This document shows positions 29,604 to 39,322 of a DNA stretch of 64,000 nt, piece by piece; the first letter of the stretch is position 1, and every line of letters begins with the position of its first letter. The stretch spans positions 2,914,001 to 2,978,000 of the forward strand of contig NZ_CP033896.1 in assembly GCF_003813965.1 (NCBI RefSeq), in the 5' to 3' direction. The DNA is from Corynebacterium choanae (GTDB lineage: Bacteria; Actinomycetota; Actinomycetes; Mycobacteriales; Mycobacteriaceae). The notes below the pieces were generated by a model. That model was not told the DNA's origin. It saw nothing but the letters and a program-made list of their open reading frames with translations, and did not search any database. The translations under genes and the position numbers were made by a program.

Positions 29604-29684
29604 GATAGTCGGCGATGGTGATGCTTGGTAGATAGTCGGCGATGGTGATGCTTGGTAGATAGTCGGCGATGGTGATGCTTGGAT
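29604..29684. repeat. 27-bp tandem repeat, three copies
   Basis: Three head-to-tail copies of a 27-bp unit starting GATAGTCGGCGATGGTGATG (29604-29630, 29631-29657, 29658-29684), identical except for the last base of the third. It abuts the 5' end of the decayed ABC-F gene. Function unknown. Confidence 0.85.
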
Positions 29685-30299
29685 GAGTGTAGACCTACAC
29701 GGGGTAGCTTTCGGATATGGTCGCAGACAATACTGTCGAAGGTGACGCTGCAAAGCCGGAACTAGTGAGCGGATGTGTCTAGTTGACCCCAATGGCAGTG
29801 GCAAAACCACATTGATACAACTCGTGAGCGGCCAGCTCAACCCGGCAGATGTCGAATTGTTCACCGCTGATCATTTGCTCATTACTGGCGGCAATGATGC
29901 TGGCAAAACCACCCTGGTGGAATGGATTGCGGCGAGCGTCCCACCTAGTACCGACGCCCACGGTGCAATGACTGCGCCCGGCACTGTAGGGTTTTGCCTC
30001 CAATCCCTCCATAACCGGAATTCCCCGGTGACCGATACCGTGCTTGGCGACACAGGGAAAGGGTGGATTTATCCGCGACTGTTTCAGCAACCACTGCGGG
30101 GACTCTCGGACGGCAATCGTCGACGCATGATGCTTGCTGCTGCCTCTGCCAATAATCCGACAATCGTCATCATCGATGCACCGACGAACTACTTGATGTG
30201 GAGACCGATAAGCAACTGGAGGTCGCACTGCGCATTTGGCCAGCACTCTTTATCCTAACGCCCCATGACCAGTGGCTTATCGACCACTGGGAGGGCTAA
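29683..30299 (+). pseudogene. decayed ABC-F type ATPase gene
   Basis: Remnant of a gene for a soluble twin-domain ABC-F ATPase (the ribosome-protection/antibiotic-resistance type). From 29683 a stretch like VDLHGVAFGYG runs into a frameshift near 29715-29750, where TILSKVTL is read in another frame, and an in-frame TGA. Then DPNGSGKTT (Walker A) and a long piece including GLSDGNRRRM (a signature relic) and TIVIIDAPTNYL (Walker B with Glu changed to Ala). A one-base deletion near 30191 throws the rest out of frame; read in the other frame it continues as LDVETDKQLE and TPHDQWLIDHWEG up to the TAA at 30297. At least two frame breaks and a lost catalytic Glu make it non-functional. Only part of the second ATPase domain remains. 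It sits exactly between trpCF (+) and trpBA (-). Confidence 0.75.
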
Positions 30300-30357
30300 A
30301 CATTACACCTCACCGCAGTCGAGCAATCGTCCGCCGACGCAACACTGTGAGATGCTT

Positions 30358-30373
30358 TGTTTCACGTGAAACA
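30358..30373. other. parS: parS site 2 (exact)
   Basis: Exact TGTTTCACGTGAAACA, with further near-palindromic flanks (TGCTT / AAGGCA), in the gap between the decayed ABC-F gene and trpA. Confidence 0.93.
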
Positions 30374-30429
30374 AGGCATGTTCCGGCATTGCCACAGGCT
30401 TCCGCCCGGGAAGTAATGCACAGCACAAA

Positions 30430-30463
30430 GCGGGGCATTGTTTCACGTGAAACAATGCCCCGC
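30430..30463. other. 34-bp perfect palindrome containing parS
   Basis: The parS core is extended by 9 perfectly paired bases on each side (GCGGGGCAT outward from the left). It lies about 110 nt past the trpA stop on the minus strand and would fold into a strong RNA hairpin, so it may also terminate trpBA transcription. Confidence 0.75.
30439..30454. other. parS: parS site 3 (exact)
   Basis: Exact TGTTTCACGTGAAACA, only 81 bp from site 2, centred in a 34-bp palindrome downstream of trpA. Confidence 0.93.
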
Positions 30464-30572
30464 CGATGATGAAATTGAGCAAACGCCTGCAGCAGGATCC
30501 GGATGCTTTCCCGCGAGCAGGATTATCCGATCTGACTTCGAACAAAGCCCGTAACCGCGCTGGACGTTGACC

Positions 30573-31415
30573 CTAATTACGCCGCGTCGCGGCTTTCATC
30601 GCTTGCACGAAGCTGGTGAGTTCATCGGTTAGGGCCTGCGGGTCAGCAACAGTACGAACAGCAGGATGTTCACCGGTGAGATGCTTGCCAATAATCCGCA
30701 CTATTGCCGAACCGCTGATAGCACCTGCAGCACCAGCCTCCACTGCATCGCGCACATGCTGCGGTGTGGAGATACCAAATCCCAACAGCGCCGGTGCACC
30801 CTGGAAACTGTGCAAATAGTCCACTAGTTCCCGCAGACCAGTGGTGGAAGCAGCGGTCTCCGCGCCGGTCACTCCGAGCCGGGATACGGCATAAATATAA
30901 CCGGTGGAATGTGCTGCCACACTGGCAATAGTTGCCTCGCTGGCACTTGGGGGTGCGATGAAGATTTGATCGATTCCGTGTGCATTAGCTGCCTGTTTAA
31001 ATGGAGTACCTTCCCGCACCGGAATATCGGGGATGAGTACCGAGTCCGCGCCAACAGCGGCCAGGTCGGCATAGAACTCGTCCAATCCACGGCTGAACGG
31101 CACGTTGCCATAGATCAACAACCCAATGGGCAGATCAGGGTGGGCATCACGGATACGTTTCACTACGCTGAGTGCACCGCGGAGATCGACACCGGCATCC
31201 AATGCCCGAATGTGCGCCTCCTGAATGGTCGGTCCATCGGCAACCGGATCGGTGAAGGGGACACCGAGCTCTAATGCATCAGCGCCGGCGGCAATAAGAG
31301 TTTCGATAATCTCGAAGCTGGTCTCTAAATCGGGATCACCGATCATGACGAAAGGAACAAATGCCCCTTCATTGCGGGCTTCAAGTTTGGCAAAGAGCGC
31401 GTCGTAACGGGTCAC
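30573..31415 (-). CDS. trpA: tryptophan synthase alpha chain
   Basis: A 280-residue TIM-barrel enzyme that splits indole-3-glycerol phosphate to indole and glyceraldehyde 3-phosphate, passing indole to TrpB through a channel in the alpha2-beta2 complex. Catalytic Glu49 lies in [11 protein letters not shown] and catalytic Asp60 in [21 protein letters not shown]-like LLIYGN and [10 protein letters not shown] match the family. The GTG start overlaps the trpB stop (GTGA), so the two are translationally coupled, as is usual. The unit runs opposite to trpE-GD-CF. Confidence 0.96.
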   Translation of the reverse strand: MTRYDALFAKLEARNEGAFVPFVMIGDPDLETSFEIIETLIAAGADALELGVPFTDPVADGPTIQEAHIRALDAGVDLRGALSVVKRIRDAHPDLPIGLLIYGNVPFSRGLDEFYADLAAVGADSVLIPDIPVREGTPFKQAANAHGIDQIFIAPPSASEATIASVAAHSTGYIYAVSRLGVTGAETAASTTGLRELVDYLHSFQGAPALLGFGISTPQHVRDAVEAGAAGAISGSAIVRIIGKHLTGEHPAVRTVADPQALTDELTSFVQAMKAATRRN

Positions 31416-32674
31416 TGGTCTTCCTCCAAGCGGTATTCCGGATGTTCTGCCAAGGTACGTCGAATGTGGTCGACATCCTTATCGCCCCGCCCAGAGAGCG
31501 ACACCAAGATCACTGTTTCCTGCTTCTTACGTTCAGCTTCTTCCGCTTCTTTTAACGCATATGCCAGTGCGTGGGAGGATTCCAACGCCGGTATGATCCC
31601 CTCATGGCGGCTGAGCAACTGGAAGGCTGCAAGCGCCTCACCATCGGTAATACCGACATAACTGGCTCGTCCGGAATCATGCAGATAGGCGTGCTGTGGC
31701 CCCACACCGGGGTAATCCAGACCGGCAGAGATCGAGTAAGATTCTTCAACCTGACCGGCATCGGTGCGCATGAGATAGGAATGTGTGCCGTGCAAAATAC
31801 CGAGTTTACCCGCATAAATAGGGGCACCATGATGGCCTGAATCCAGCCCCTCACCGGCAGGCTCAACACCCACGAGGCGAACATCCTCTTCATCGATGAA
31901 GTCGGCGAACATACCAATGGCATTTGATCCGCCACCGACGCATGCAGTAACCACATCTGGGAGGCGACCAATCCGCTCCAACATTTGCGCTTTCGCCTCC
32001 TCCGAGATCACCCGGTGGAATTCACGCACAATCGTTGGAAATGGATGCGGTCCTGCCGCAGTACCAAGCAAGTAATGGGATTCATGGAACGAAGCAGTCC
32101 AATCTCGAAGCGCTTCGTTAACCGCCTCTTTCAGCGTGCCACGGCCGGCGTGTACCGGAATAACCTTGGCACCCATGAGCTCCATGCGGTACACATTCGG
32201 TTGTTGCCGACGTACGTCCTCCGCACCCATGTACACAACACATTCCAGGCCAAGCAAGGCGCAGGCTAGCGCGGTTGCTGTACCGTGCTGGCCGGCACCA
32301 GTTTCGGCGATAATCCGGGTCTTACCCATTCGCTTCGCCAATAATGCTTGCCCAATGACCTGATTGGTTTTATGGGCGCCACCGTGGACAAGATCTTCAC
32401 GCTTCAGGAAAATTCGCGCATAGCCGCGTCCCTTGCCCGGCAATGGAAGATTTGAGCATTCGGTTAGGGGAGTGGGACGTCCAAGATAGTCCTGCAAATA
32501 ACGGCGAAGTTCTGCCTTGAACTCCTCGTCGGCCATTGCCTCGACAAAGGCGCGCTCGAGCTGGTCAAGTGCCGGAATAAGAAGCTCTGGGACATATTGT
32601 CCGCCAAACTTGCCAAAATACGCCGGCAACAGCGTCGACCCGCCACTGGTATCAGGTGTGTTGTTGTCGTTCAT
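31412..32674 (-). CDS. trpB: tryptophan synthase beta chain
   Basis: A 420-residue PLP enzyme that condenses indole with L-serine to tryptophan. [11 protein letters not shown] near the N-terminus, the PLP-binding Lys102 in GGAHKTN, the glycine-rich phosphate cup [12 protein letters not shown] and the GRGDKD segment near the C-terminus are all present. The inner start at 32674 (peptide begins MNDNNTP) gives the family's usual length; the longer frame would add 82 residues of non-coding character. The ribosome site is weak (GAGAAAA). It heads the inverted trpBA unit; the promoter lies in the AT-richer region to its right and was not resolved. Confidence 0.96.
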   Translation of the reverse strand: MNDNNTPDTSGGSTLLPAYFGKFGGQYVPELLIPALDQLERAFVEAMADEEFKAELRRYLQDYLGRPTPLTECSNLPLPGKGRGYARIFLKREDLVHGGAHKTNQVIGQALLAKRMGKTRIIAETGAGQHGTATALACALLGLECVVYMGAEDVRRQQPNVYRMELMGAKVIPVHAGRGTLKEAVNEALRDWTASFHESHYLLGTAAGPHPFPTIVREFHRVISEEAKAQMLERIGRLPDVVTACVGGGSNAIGMFADFIDEEDVRLVGVEPAGEGLDSGHHGAPIYAGKLGILHGTHSYLMRTDAGQVEESYSISAGLDYPGVGPQHAYLHDSGRASYVGITDGEALAAFQLLSRHEGIIPALESSHALAYALKEAEEAERKKQETVILVSLSGRGDKDVDHIRRTLAEHPEYRLEEDQ

Positions 32675-33941
32675 CACAATTTTTCTCGTGTTGTTTTTTT
32701 CGTGCCGTGCACGCACACAGTCCAGCTTATGAGATTGAATGCCATGCACATCGGTGCGTACCAGCCTACAGCACCCTGCAACCACCCCAATGCATCCCCA
32801 GCATGCAACATTGCCCTCACACGCCACCGTCCCAGCATCCGGACAACTGTATCTTTCCGAAAGAAACAGTGAACAGGAATAGAAACGGTGGATACGCAAA
32901 CCTACAAGCGGTTCCAGCATTACACAAATATACCCAACCCCATCCGCACTAGAAGGTCACAGTGACATATTTAGCTTTCCTATGAGGTGGGCAAAAATTC
33001 GGCCGAAAGTCGGCTGTTGCCGTGTATGAGCGCAAGCATCGCCAAACCTGCCCACTCTCTACACGCGCCGGAAGCCGAGTCTTGGCGTCGCGACAAAATA
33101 CAGCGAACCACTAAAGCAGCGTGGGGAGCCAGCCCTCGGTTCACCTTTTCGCGTTTAACGGTAACCAATAGCTATAAATTGCAGGGTAAAATAACCCACT
33201 CAACAAAGTGCGCGCGATACATTTTCACAAAAGCGAAGCGCGGTGAACCTCTGCCGAACCTCAACACGCAATGCAGTATTGCGAACTGCTATCACCCTTC
33301 GACGGAAGGCTCATCACACGTTTTGCAATAGGTACCCATGAAAACCTTTCAACAATCCGCACCGCCCCTTCAGTGGAACACTCCACACCCCTTCTTGGGA
33401 AAGCTAGCGGTCATTGCAAATGACATCACATGTGCCAAAAAAATCAAGACATGCCGTGCCCGCAATGTGGCTAGCTACAGTCACAAGTTGGTTCGTTACC
33501 GCCAATCCAACCACCGAAAAGCCGGACAACCATCGCCGCGGCTACCTTCATCCCGCAAACCGCAAATTGATTCCTCCTGACTTGCTCAATGAGAGTTCTG
33601 TGTCGCAGGCATTGCTGATACGACAGTCTCCCATCTCTTCAAAGCCCATAACCGATCAACTCCTAACATCCCTTACGTGAAAACAGTTGGCAGGCAATTA
33701 CGGCGGAAGCGAGTTTTCTCACCCAATTGTCGTTGGATGCCTGTAAAGGACAGGCGCTCCCGCGCGCTCCTGTCCCAGGCTGGTTTACTCAATCCGCGGC
33801 TGCAAAATGGTTGATCTATGCCGCAAGAATTGATTATCCAACCTAATTCGTTGCAGCACAGCGTTCGCACGCACCTGATCGGATTCGCGTCTAGATTCCG
33901 CCAGCTGCTGCTCTACTCGTCAGTCACATACTGTCCACCGC

Positions 33942-33958
33942 TGGGGTAGGGGAGCGGT
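33942..33958. repeat. 17-bp dispersed repeat, copy 1
   Basis: TGGGGTAGGGGAGCGGT, 34 bp before parS 4. It differs at one base from the copy at 38973. The core GGGTAGGG equals the E. coli FtsK-orienting KOPS form, which may be chance. Confidence 0.5.
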
Positions 33959-33991
33959 TTAACGGCGCAATAACGCGGCAAAAGTGGGTTG

Positions 33992-34007
33992 TGTTTCACG
34001 TGAAACA
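33992..34007. other. parS: parS site 4 (exact)
   Basis: Exact TGTTTCACGTGAAACA in gene desert 1, without extended palindromic flanks. Confidence 0.93.
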
Positions 34008-34312
34008 ATCACCGGTTCGCGTCAAGTAAGCCCAACGACCCGCACCATTCCTTGATTGGCGAAGCGGTAAAACAATCGCTAAAGTCTCTTCAATTCAAGG
34101 GTAAGTCCTCGGTAGCGTCAGATTATTCGTGCGAGGTATTCACCGCCTTGTGGACTCCGATGGGCGCAAGGTGATGGAGTGATTGGGGGTTGCATCGCAA
34201 CACCATTGGACAACTCGGGACGATGCGTCGACGACCAGCGTGCGACGCAACAGCCGGAAGGTCTGCAGTCCGCCGCTTCAATACAGTGCTTCCAGCGCCC
34301 TTACCGCCACAA

Positions 34313-34328
34313 TGTTTCACGTGGAACA
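34313..34328. other. parS: parS site 5 (one mismatch)
   Basis: TGTTTCACGTGGAACA: the right half carries GGAAC, as in the common Bacillus form. 321 bp from site 4. Confidence 0.85.
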
Positions 34329-35316
34329 AGCAACAATCACTGTTCTACGAAGCGAACACAACAGGTGTGAAGCATTATCGTTGCTGGAGAATCAGACCCG
34401 ATGTTCTCAGTGCTCTTCATCGCAAGAATGCCTGTGGGCAAGGTGAGTCCACGATTCCCATCGAAAGTCACCGGACACAGCTACAACAGGAAAATGACCC
34501 ATCGACTCCAGGCTCTGAATCGGCTCCCACCGCAGCAGCACATCCTTCAAGCAGCGCCTGCCTTGGTAGTCGTTTTGCGCTAAGAGGCTGGCCAAATTGC
34601 AACCGATTTGGCAACCTTCCAACCTTGTTCATCACTCCCAACTGCGTGGATTAGTCGCAGTTGGTCGCTGCCTCAAACCGACACATGACTGGAAACCACT
34701 ATCCTTGGCAACCGGGTGCACAGTCGTAAGCCCTCATTGCCACAGCCCACCCTGACCTCATACTGTCAGGGATTGATTCCCCAGGGGACTTTAGCCGCGT
34801 TAAGCCAAGTCCCCTCAGCCCTTATCCCACCGCCACGCATCGCTCTTATCGCAGCTGACATCCCTTCTAATGTCCCAAATACAGCTCCCGTAGCCCCGAT
34901 TACTACCAGGAGGGCTCGTGAGCGTTTCAGAGCGTTGTAGAGCGCCTATCTCGGTCTTTGAACGAGCTTTTGGTGCCAACCCAGGACAAGCTACTGCAGC
35001 ATCTCCATCCAGCTGCTGCGTCGCGATATGACGTTCTGCCAAACCGTGTTGCAATCGATGAATTCACCAAGCGATGTAGCTTGCTGCTCGAAGCATTCCT
35101 ATTGGCATCGGAAGGTTGAGATCCCTGCCTGTATGTGAGTGGTGACTAGACACCATATCCAGGCGAAGCCAGGGAGGAACGTCAGACACCGCTACGCCAA
35201 GCCCACTGTGCGTTTATCAAAGTCGGTCAATCAACCATTCTTGTGGCGGCCAAGATGCCTCGTTCTTCAACTCACGTCCCGCAAATGCACTTGTGCGGAC
35301 TTCGTTTGGCCGGATG

Positions 35317-35332
35317 TGTTTCACGTGAAACA
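35317..35332. other. parS: parS site 6 (exact)
   Basis: Exact TGTTTCACGTGAAACA, about 180 bp past the 3' end of the MMPL gene. Confidence 0.93.
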
Positions 35333-35419
35333 TCCTTCCCGGTGGGGTGAGCGGGCTGCCTGATCACCACCGAAAAGTAGGTCGCTGCAAACAGCGGGAG
35401 TATAGGCCGCGAAATAGAA

Positions 35420-35448
35420 AACCCCCAGTTCGTGAAGAACTGGGGGTT
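35420..35448 (-). terminator. terminator after the MMPL gene
   Basis: A perfect 12-bp stem (AACCCCCAGTTC with GAACTGGGGGTT, 5-nt loop) is followed on the minus strand by TTCTATTTC, 50 nt past the stop codon. A standard Rho-independent terminator. Confidence 0.88.
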
Positions 35449-35498
35449 GCAGTCATCCATCGTACAAACATGACGTCATCATGTGAGCGATTTGTTGG

Positions 35499-37649
35499 TT
35501 AGGTGTTTGCTGGAGCGTTTCCTGCGGGCGCTTTACCCGGCTTCCACATCGTGTCACCGAGTAGCTCAAATAACGCGGGAACAACCAATGTCCTAACCAG
35601 GAATGTGTCAAGCAAAATACCAATACCAACGATGATGCCAACCTGCGTCAAAGTGATGAGCGGGAGCACACCGAGAACAACAAATACCGCGGCAAGCACG
35701 ATACCGGCACTGGTAATCACGCCGCCGGTAAGACCGACGGCACGAACCATCCCATATTTCGTTCCATGGGTATCGGCTTCCTCTCGGGCACGCAACACAA
35801 GGAACACTGTGTAGTCGATACCAAGAGCAATGAGGAACAGCACCGCATACAGTGGCGCTTCGTAGGCTAGACCGGGGAAATCGAAGACGTACTTGGAAGC
35901 GAGCGCACCAACACCGAGCGCTGCCGCAGTCGACAACGCTGCCGCGCCTAGCAGGAGCACCGGTGCCACCAGCGCCCGCAGGATCATCACAAGGATGAGG
36001 AACACTGCAAGGAAGATCAGCGGAATGACAACCTTCATATCGCGAATCGTCGCATCGCGGGAATCCAAGGTTTGTGCCGGTTCGCCGCCGACAATCGCGG
36101 ACGGTGCATTCGCCTCAAGATCGGCACGCAACGCGGCAACTTTATCTAGTTGTTCTTGACTTCCCGGATCCCCTGGAATCGCCACCACTAGCTTGGTGAG
36201 GTTACCGTCGACGGACTGCGTCGGAGGACCGAGGGGCCGCAGCTGGTTTGCTTCGACTACCGTTGAGGCGGCGTCGAGCTCTGAAGAGTCGACAACAATC
36301 TGTGCCGGCCCGGAAGCAGACATTCCGGTTCGTTCCGCCAGCAATGTTTGACCATCTACAGCCTCAGACTGGGTACGGAATTGTTGCGTGGTCGACAAGC
36401 CGAATCGGGGCGCTGCAATACCGAATGACAAAGCACCCAACAGCACAACCATAATTGCCAACACCGCGGCAGGCTTCTTCGCTACAGTTTTCGCAACTCG
36501 GTAGAACGCGCCATCAGCATCGTTCTCAACAGCATCTGTGTGGCGTGGGATCTTCGGCCAGAACAAGAAGCGCCCGGTGACGGCCAACAGCGCGGGCAAC
36601 AGCAATAGGCCAAAGCTTAACGCAAATAGCAATCCGATAGCGCTAGAGAGGCCGAGGCTGCGATAGGAAGGAATCGTGGCCGCCAGCAACGTCAACAACG
36701 CAATAACCACTGTCAGATTGGAGGAGACAATGGCCGGCACGGTTCCCTTCAGCGAGGCAGCTAACGCTTCACGATGATCTTCATAGCGGCGAAGCTCCTC
36801 GCGATAGCGGGACACTAGCAATAGGGCATAGTTAGTGCCGGCACCGAACACCAACACCGAGGTAATCCCCGCGGTGGAACCATCCGCTTGGAACCAGCCG
36901 GTGGTTTCGGCCAGCCAACTGGTAAACGAGCTTGCGGCACGATCAGCTAGCCCAATTCCCAACAGGGGCACGAGCCACAGGGTAGGGGATCGGTAGGTCA
37001 AGATAAGCAATACCGCAACAACTAATGCAGTTACTGCAAGCAGAGTGAAGTTCGCACCCTTGAATGCTGCTGCCGAGTCGGCGGCGAATCCTGCCGGACC
37101 TGATACATAGGCTGTGTCGCCTTCTGGTAGTCGGGTACGGAGTTCCTCCCGCACTTGCTCAACAGCATCGGTGAGGTCGGTGCCGTCAATGTCGCCAGGA
37201 AGTTGCACTGCAGCCTGGCCGAGGTTGTCTGCCACCGGAATAAATTGCACCGGGGCGTCACTTGCTGCCAACCCGGTCACATCCAGCGTTTCGGTGACGG
37301 CAGCAGCCAAAGTATCCAATTGTGGTGCTACAGGGTTGTCTCCGGTGTCGACGATAATCGTGGCAGCGAGTGTGTCGCTGCCCGGGAATTCGTCACTGAG
37401 ACTTGCAACAGTTGCAGAATCACTATTGTCTGGCAAGGTTTGCGGCGCGCTACTTGAGTCGTCGGCTTTCAATCCGACGATAAGACCCAACGCGATAGCA
37501 ACGAACCCGACAATGACTGCCCAAGAAATTGACTTCTTTAAGACAATAGGGGCGAAGAGGGACGGTTTTCGTTTGACAGATGTTTCACGTGAAACATCTG
37601 TTGGAGGCACCGCCGTGTCGTGTGGCGGTGAATGATGCGTAGTATGCAT
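35499..37649 (-). CDS. MMPL/RND-family membrane transporter
   Basis: A 716-residue membrane protein of the MMPL branch of the RND superfamily, which exports lipids or drugs with proton motive force. It shows the duplicated plan: one span (about 40-60), an extracellular domain, a block of spans, a second extracellular domain and a second block. FGAGTNYALLLVSRYREEL in the first half and ALGIDYTVFLVLRAREE in the second are the paired family signatures. Being short (mycobacterial MmpL3 is over 900), it lacks the long C-terminal tail; the substrate is unknown. The start at 37649 is favoured over 37682 but neither has a strong ribosome site. A parS site (37581-37596) lies inside the coding sequence and encodes residues 18-23 (DVSRET), in the cytoplasmic N-terminal tail. 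Confidence 0.88.
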   Translation of the reverse strand: MHTTHHSPPHDTAVPPTDVSRETSVKRKPSLFAPIVLKKSISWAVIVGFVAIALGLIVGLKADDSSSAPQTLPDNSDSATVASLSDEFPGSDTLAATIIVDTGDNPVAPQLDTLAAAVTETLDVTGLAASDAPVQFIPVADNLGQAAVQLPGDIDGTDLTDAVEQVREELRTRLPEGDTAYVSGPAGFAADSAAAFKGANFTLLAVTALVVAVLLILTYRSPTLWLVPLLGIGLADRAASSFTSWLAETTGWFQADGSTAGITSVLVFGAGTNYALLLVSRYREELRRYEDHREALAASLKGTVPAIVSSNLTVVIALLTLLAATIPSYRSLGLSSAIGLLFALSFGLLLLPALLAVTGRFLFWPKIPRHTDAVENDADGAFYRVAKTVAKKPAAVLAIMVVLLGALSFGIAAPRFGLSTTQQFRTQSEAVDGQTLLAERTGMSASGPAQIVVDSSELDAASTVVEANQLRPLGPPTQSVDGNLTKLVVAIPGDPGSQEQLDKVAALRADLEANAPSAIVGGEPAQTLDSRDATIRDMKVVIPLIFLAVFLILVMILRALVAPVLLLGAAALSTAAALGVGALASKYVFDFPGLAYEAPLYAVLFLIALGIDYTVFLVLRAREEADTHGTKYGMVRAVGLTGGVITSAGIVLAAVFVVLGVLPLITLTQVGIIVGIGILLDTFLVRTLVVPALFELLGDTMWKPGKAPAGNAPANT
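37576..37601. other. parS: parS site 7 (exact), inside the MMPL coding sequence
   Basis: Exact TGTTTCACGTGAAACA at 37581-37596, extended to a 26-bp perfect palindrome. It falls within codons 18-23 of the MMPL gene, in a disordered N-terminal tail where the sequence is tolerated. Confidence 0.92.
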
Positions 37650-37701
37650 GTCCACCAGTGTGCCACAAATTGATACGACCATTCACTTAGGGATTTGCCT
37701 C

Positions 37702-37707
37702 TATGAT
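37702..37707 (+). promoter_or_regulatory. -10 box for the SBF-like transporter gene, leaderless
   Basis: TATGAT ends 6 nt before the ATG at 37714, so transcription should begin at the start codon. The -35 region is poor. No Shine-Dalgarno sequence is present. Confidence 0.5.
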
Positions 37708-37713
37708 CGTGGT

Positions 37714-38688
37714 ATGCACGTTCGTTCCATCCCCTGGCTTCGGCGACCCCGGGATCCGCTCATAGCCCTGATACTTGGCGCAGTCGTTGTTGCGATAATT
37801 TTCCCGATACACGGTGCTGCGGCCGACTGGTTCTCCATTGCCACGAAGATCGCTATCGCTCTGCTGTTCTTCCTCTACGGCGCACGACTCTCGCCACAGG
37901 AAGCACTCAAAGGGTTAACCCACTGGCGACTGCACCTCACGATCCTCGGCTTTACCTATGTAGCCTTTCCACTCATCGGGCTCGGCTTCATGTTGCTGGA
38001 GGGACATTGGGCGCAACCGCTCCTTCCCGGACTCGTGTATCTCACCTTGGTGCCATCGACGGTTCAATCATCTGTCGCATTCACTTCCATTGCCCGGGGC
38101 AATGTTGCCGGCGCAATTGTCAGCGCATCACTTTCCAACCTTCTAGGCGTAGTGTTCACACCGCTATTGGTCATGCTGTTCATGTCACGGGGTGGGGTGC
38201 ATATCGATGGAAGCGTTTTTGTCGACATCGCCATCCAACTGCTTCTGCCCTTCGTCCTTGGACAGCTTGCCCGACCTTGGGTGAAAACCTTTGCGGCAAA
38301 CAAGGGCACCAAGATTGTGGATCGCGGTTCCATCACGATGGTGGTGTATTCCGCATTCTCCGCAGGCATGGTGAACGGAATTTGGAGTAGCGTCTCAGTC
38401 TCATCAATTCTGGCGTTAGTGATCTTCTCCATTGTCCTTGTTGCTTTCATGCTGTGGTTAACACGAACAGTCGCTAACCTTTTAGGGTTCCCACGGGAAG
38501 ATATGCTTGCGATCCAATTCTGCGGAACGAAGAAGTCACTCGCCACCGGCTTACCGATGGCTGCCGTGATCTTCGCCGGACAATCCGTGAGTCTTCTCAT
38601 CTTGCCGTTAATGGTGTTCCATCAAGTACAACTGATGATGTGCTCGGCACTAGCAAGCCGCTATGCCGCACAAGGCTCGAAGCTATAA
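37714..38688 (+). CDS. SBF-like (bile acid:sodium symporter-related, YfeH-type) transporter
   Basis: A 324-residue membrane protein with about ten hydrophobic spans, of the SBF-like family related to bile acid:Na+ symporters. FFLYGARLSPQEAL, LTLVPSTVQSSVAFTSIARGNVAGA, and QFCGTKKSLATGLPMA are the family's conserved blocks; the last two contain the discontinuous helices that bind Na+ and solute in this fold. Natural substrates of the bacterial branch are mostly unknown. The start at 37714 is chosen because a -10 box lies 6 nt upstream and the first span then begins after a short basic tail. It is divergent from the MMPL gene and has its own strong terminator. It lies in the middle of the parS cluster. 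Confidence 0.87.
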   Translation: MHVRSIPWLRRPRDPLIALILGAVVVAIIFPIHGAAADWFSIATKIAIALLFFLYGARLSPQEALKGLTHWRLHLTILGFTYVAFPLIGLGFMLLEGHWAQPLLPGLVYLTLVPSTVQSSVAFTSIARGNVAGAIVSASLSNLLGVVFTPLLVMLFMSRGGVHIDGSVFVDIAIQLLLPFVLGQLARPWVKTFAANKGTKIVDRGSITMVVYSAFSAGMVNGIWSSVSVSSILALVIFSIVLVAFMLWLTRTVANLLGFPREDMLAIQFCGTKKSLATGLPMAAVIFAGQSVSLLILPLMVFHQVQLMMCSALASRYAAQGSKL

Positions 38689-38719
38689 AACCTGCGCCCC
38701 AATGCAACACCAACACAGA

Positions 38720-38750
38720 ACGCCACCGGATAACCCGGTGGCGATTCTTT
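38720..38750 (+). terminator. terminator after the SBF-like gene
   Basis: A perfect 9-bp stem CGCCACCGG / CCGGTGGCG with a 5-nt loop, followed by ATTCTTTT. Rho-independent. Confidence 0.9.
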
Positions 38751-38776
38751 TGATCCGGCTATCCGCTACCACACCT

Positions 38777-38792
38777 CGTTTCACGCGAAACA
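38777..38792. other. degenerate parS (two mismatches)
   Basis: CGTTTCACGCGAAACA; the central CACGTG is broken to CACGCG, so binding is likely weak. Possibly a decaying site. Confidence 0.45.
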
Positions 38793-38972
38793 TTCCAGGG
38801 ATACCGACACCACCCCAGCTAGTGATCCAACGCCAAACCCTTCGAGCAAACTTCGCGTAGTTGACTGGGATGGCTTACTGGCAACCATCAATCCGCCCAT
38901 ACAAAATCTTCAACGTTGTGGCACTGTGAACACCGTTAGAGCCCAGCAGCATTCTCCCCACTTAAGATTCTG

Positions 38973-38989
38973 TGGGGTAGGGGAGTGGT
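38973..38989. repeat. 17-bp dispersed repeat, copy 2
   Basis: TGGGGTAGGGGAGTGGT, one base different from the copy at 33942, also in gene-free DNA near parS sites. Confidence 0.5.
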
Positions 38990-39306
38990 CAGTAGTCGAC
39001 CGGAACCAAGACACTGCACATTGGCATCACCAAGTCGCCCAGCAATGCCAGCACACCATAACGGGAATATTGGCCTCTGCTCGCAGCCGCAAGCTCAAGC
39101 GGTTACAACAACTGGCGATACTGCTGCCGTCGCCAGGTACCGCCGCTCGGGTTCCTCCAGTGTTGCCCTTCACCGCATCGAAAACCACTCATTCGCAGAG
39201 TGGCAAAAATTCTTCCGGCCACGCCAAGCGTGGACAGGTGCGCTAAGCCGGGAGCCCGGTTGCCGGTGGGACAAATATGGAAGTTAGCCATCGGGGAAGA
39301 CTGAAA

Positions 39307-39322
39307 AGTTTCACGTGAAACA
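39307..39322. other. parS: parS site 8 (one mismatch)
   Basis: AGTTTCACGTGAAACA, differing only at the outermost base. Confidence 0.87.

Larger units (their letters stand above)
32675..35419. other. gene desert 1 within the parS region
   Basis: About 2.7 kb between trpB and the mmpL terminator with no supportable gene on either strand. Open frames are short, overlapping and without family resemblance; several only exist because parS translates as FHVKH or VSRET. Base composition is visibly more AT-rich than the flanking genes. It contains parS sites at 33992, 34313 and 35317 and one copy of a 17-bp repeat at 33942. No decayed gene was recognised. Confidence 0.6.

Noticed and set aside
34190-34654. 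154-aa open frame in gene desert 1
   Set aside because: No ribosome site, no family resemblance, poor codon regularity, and it overlaps a parS site translated as CFTWNK.
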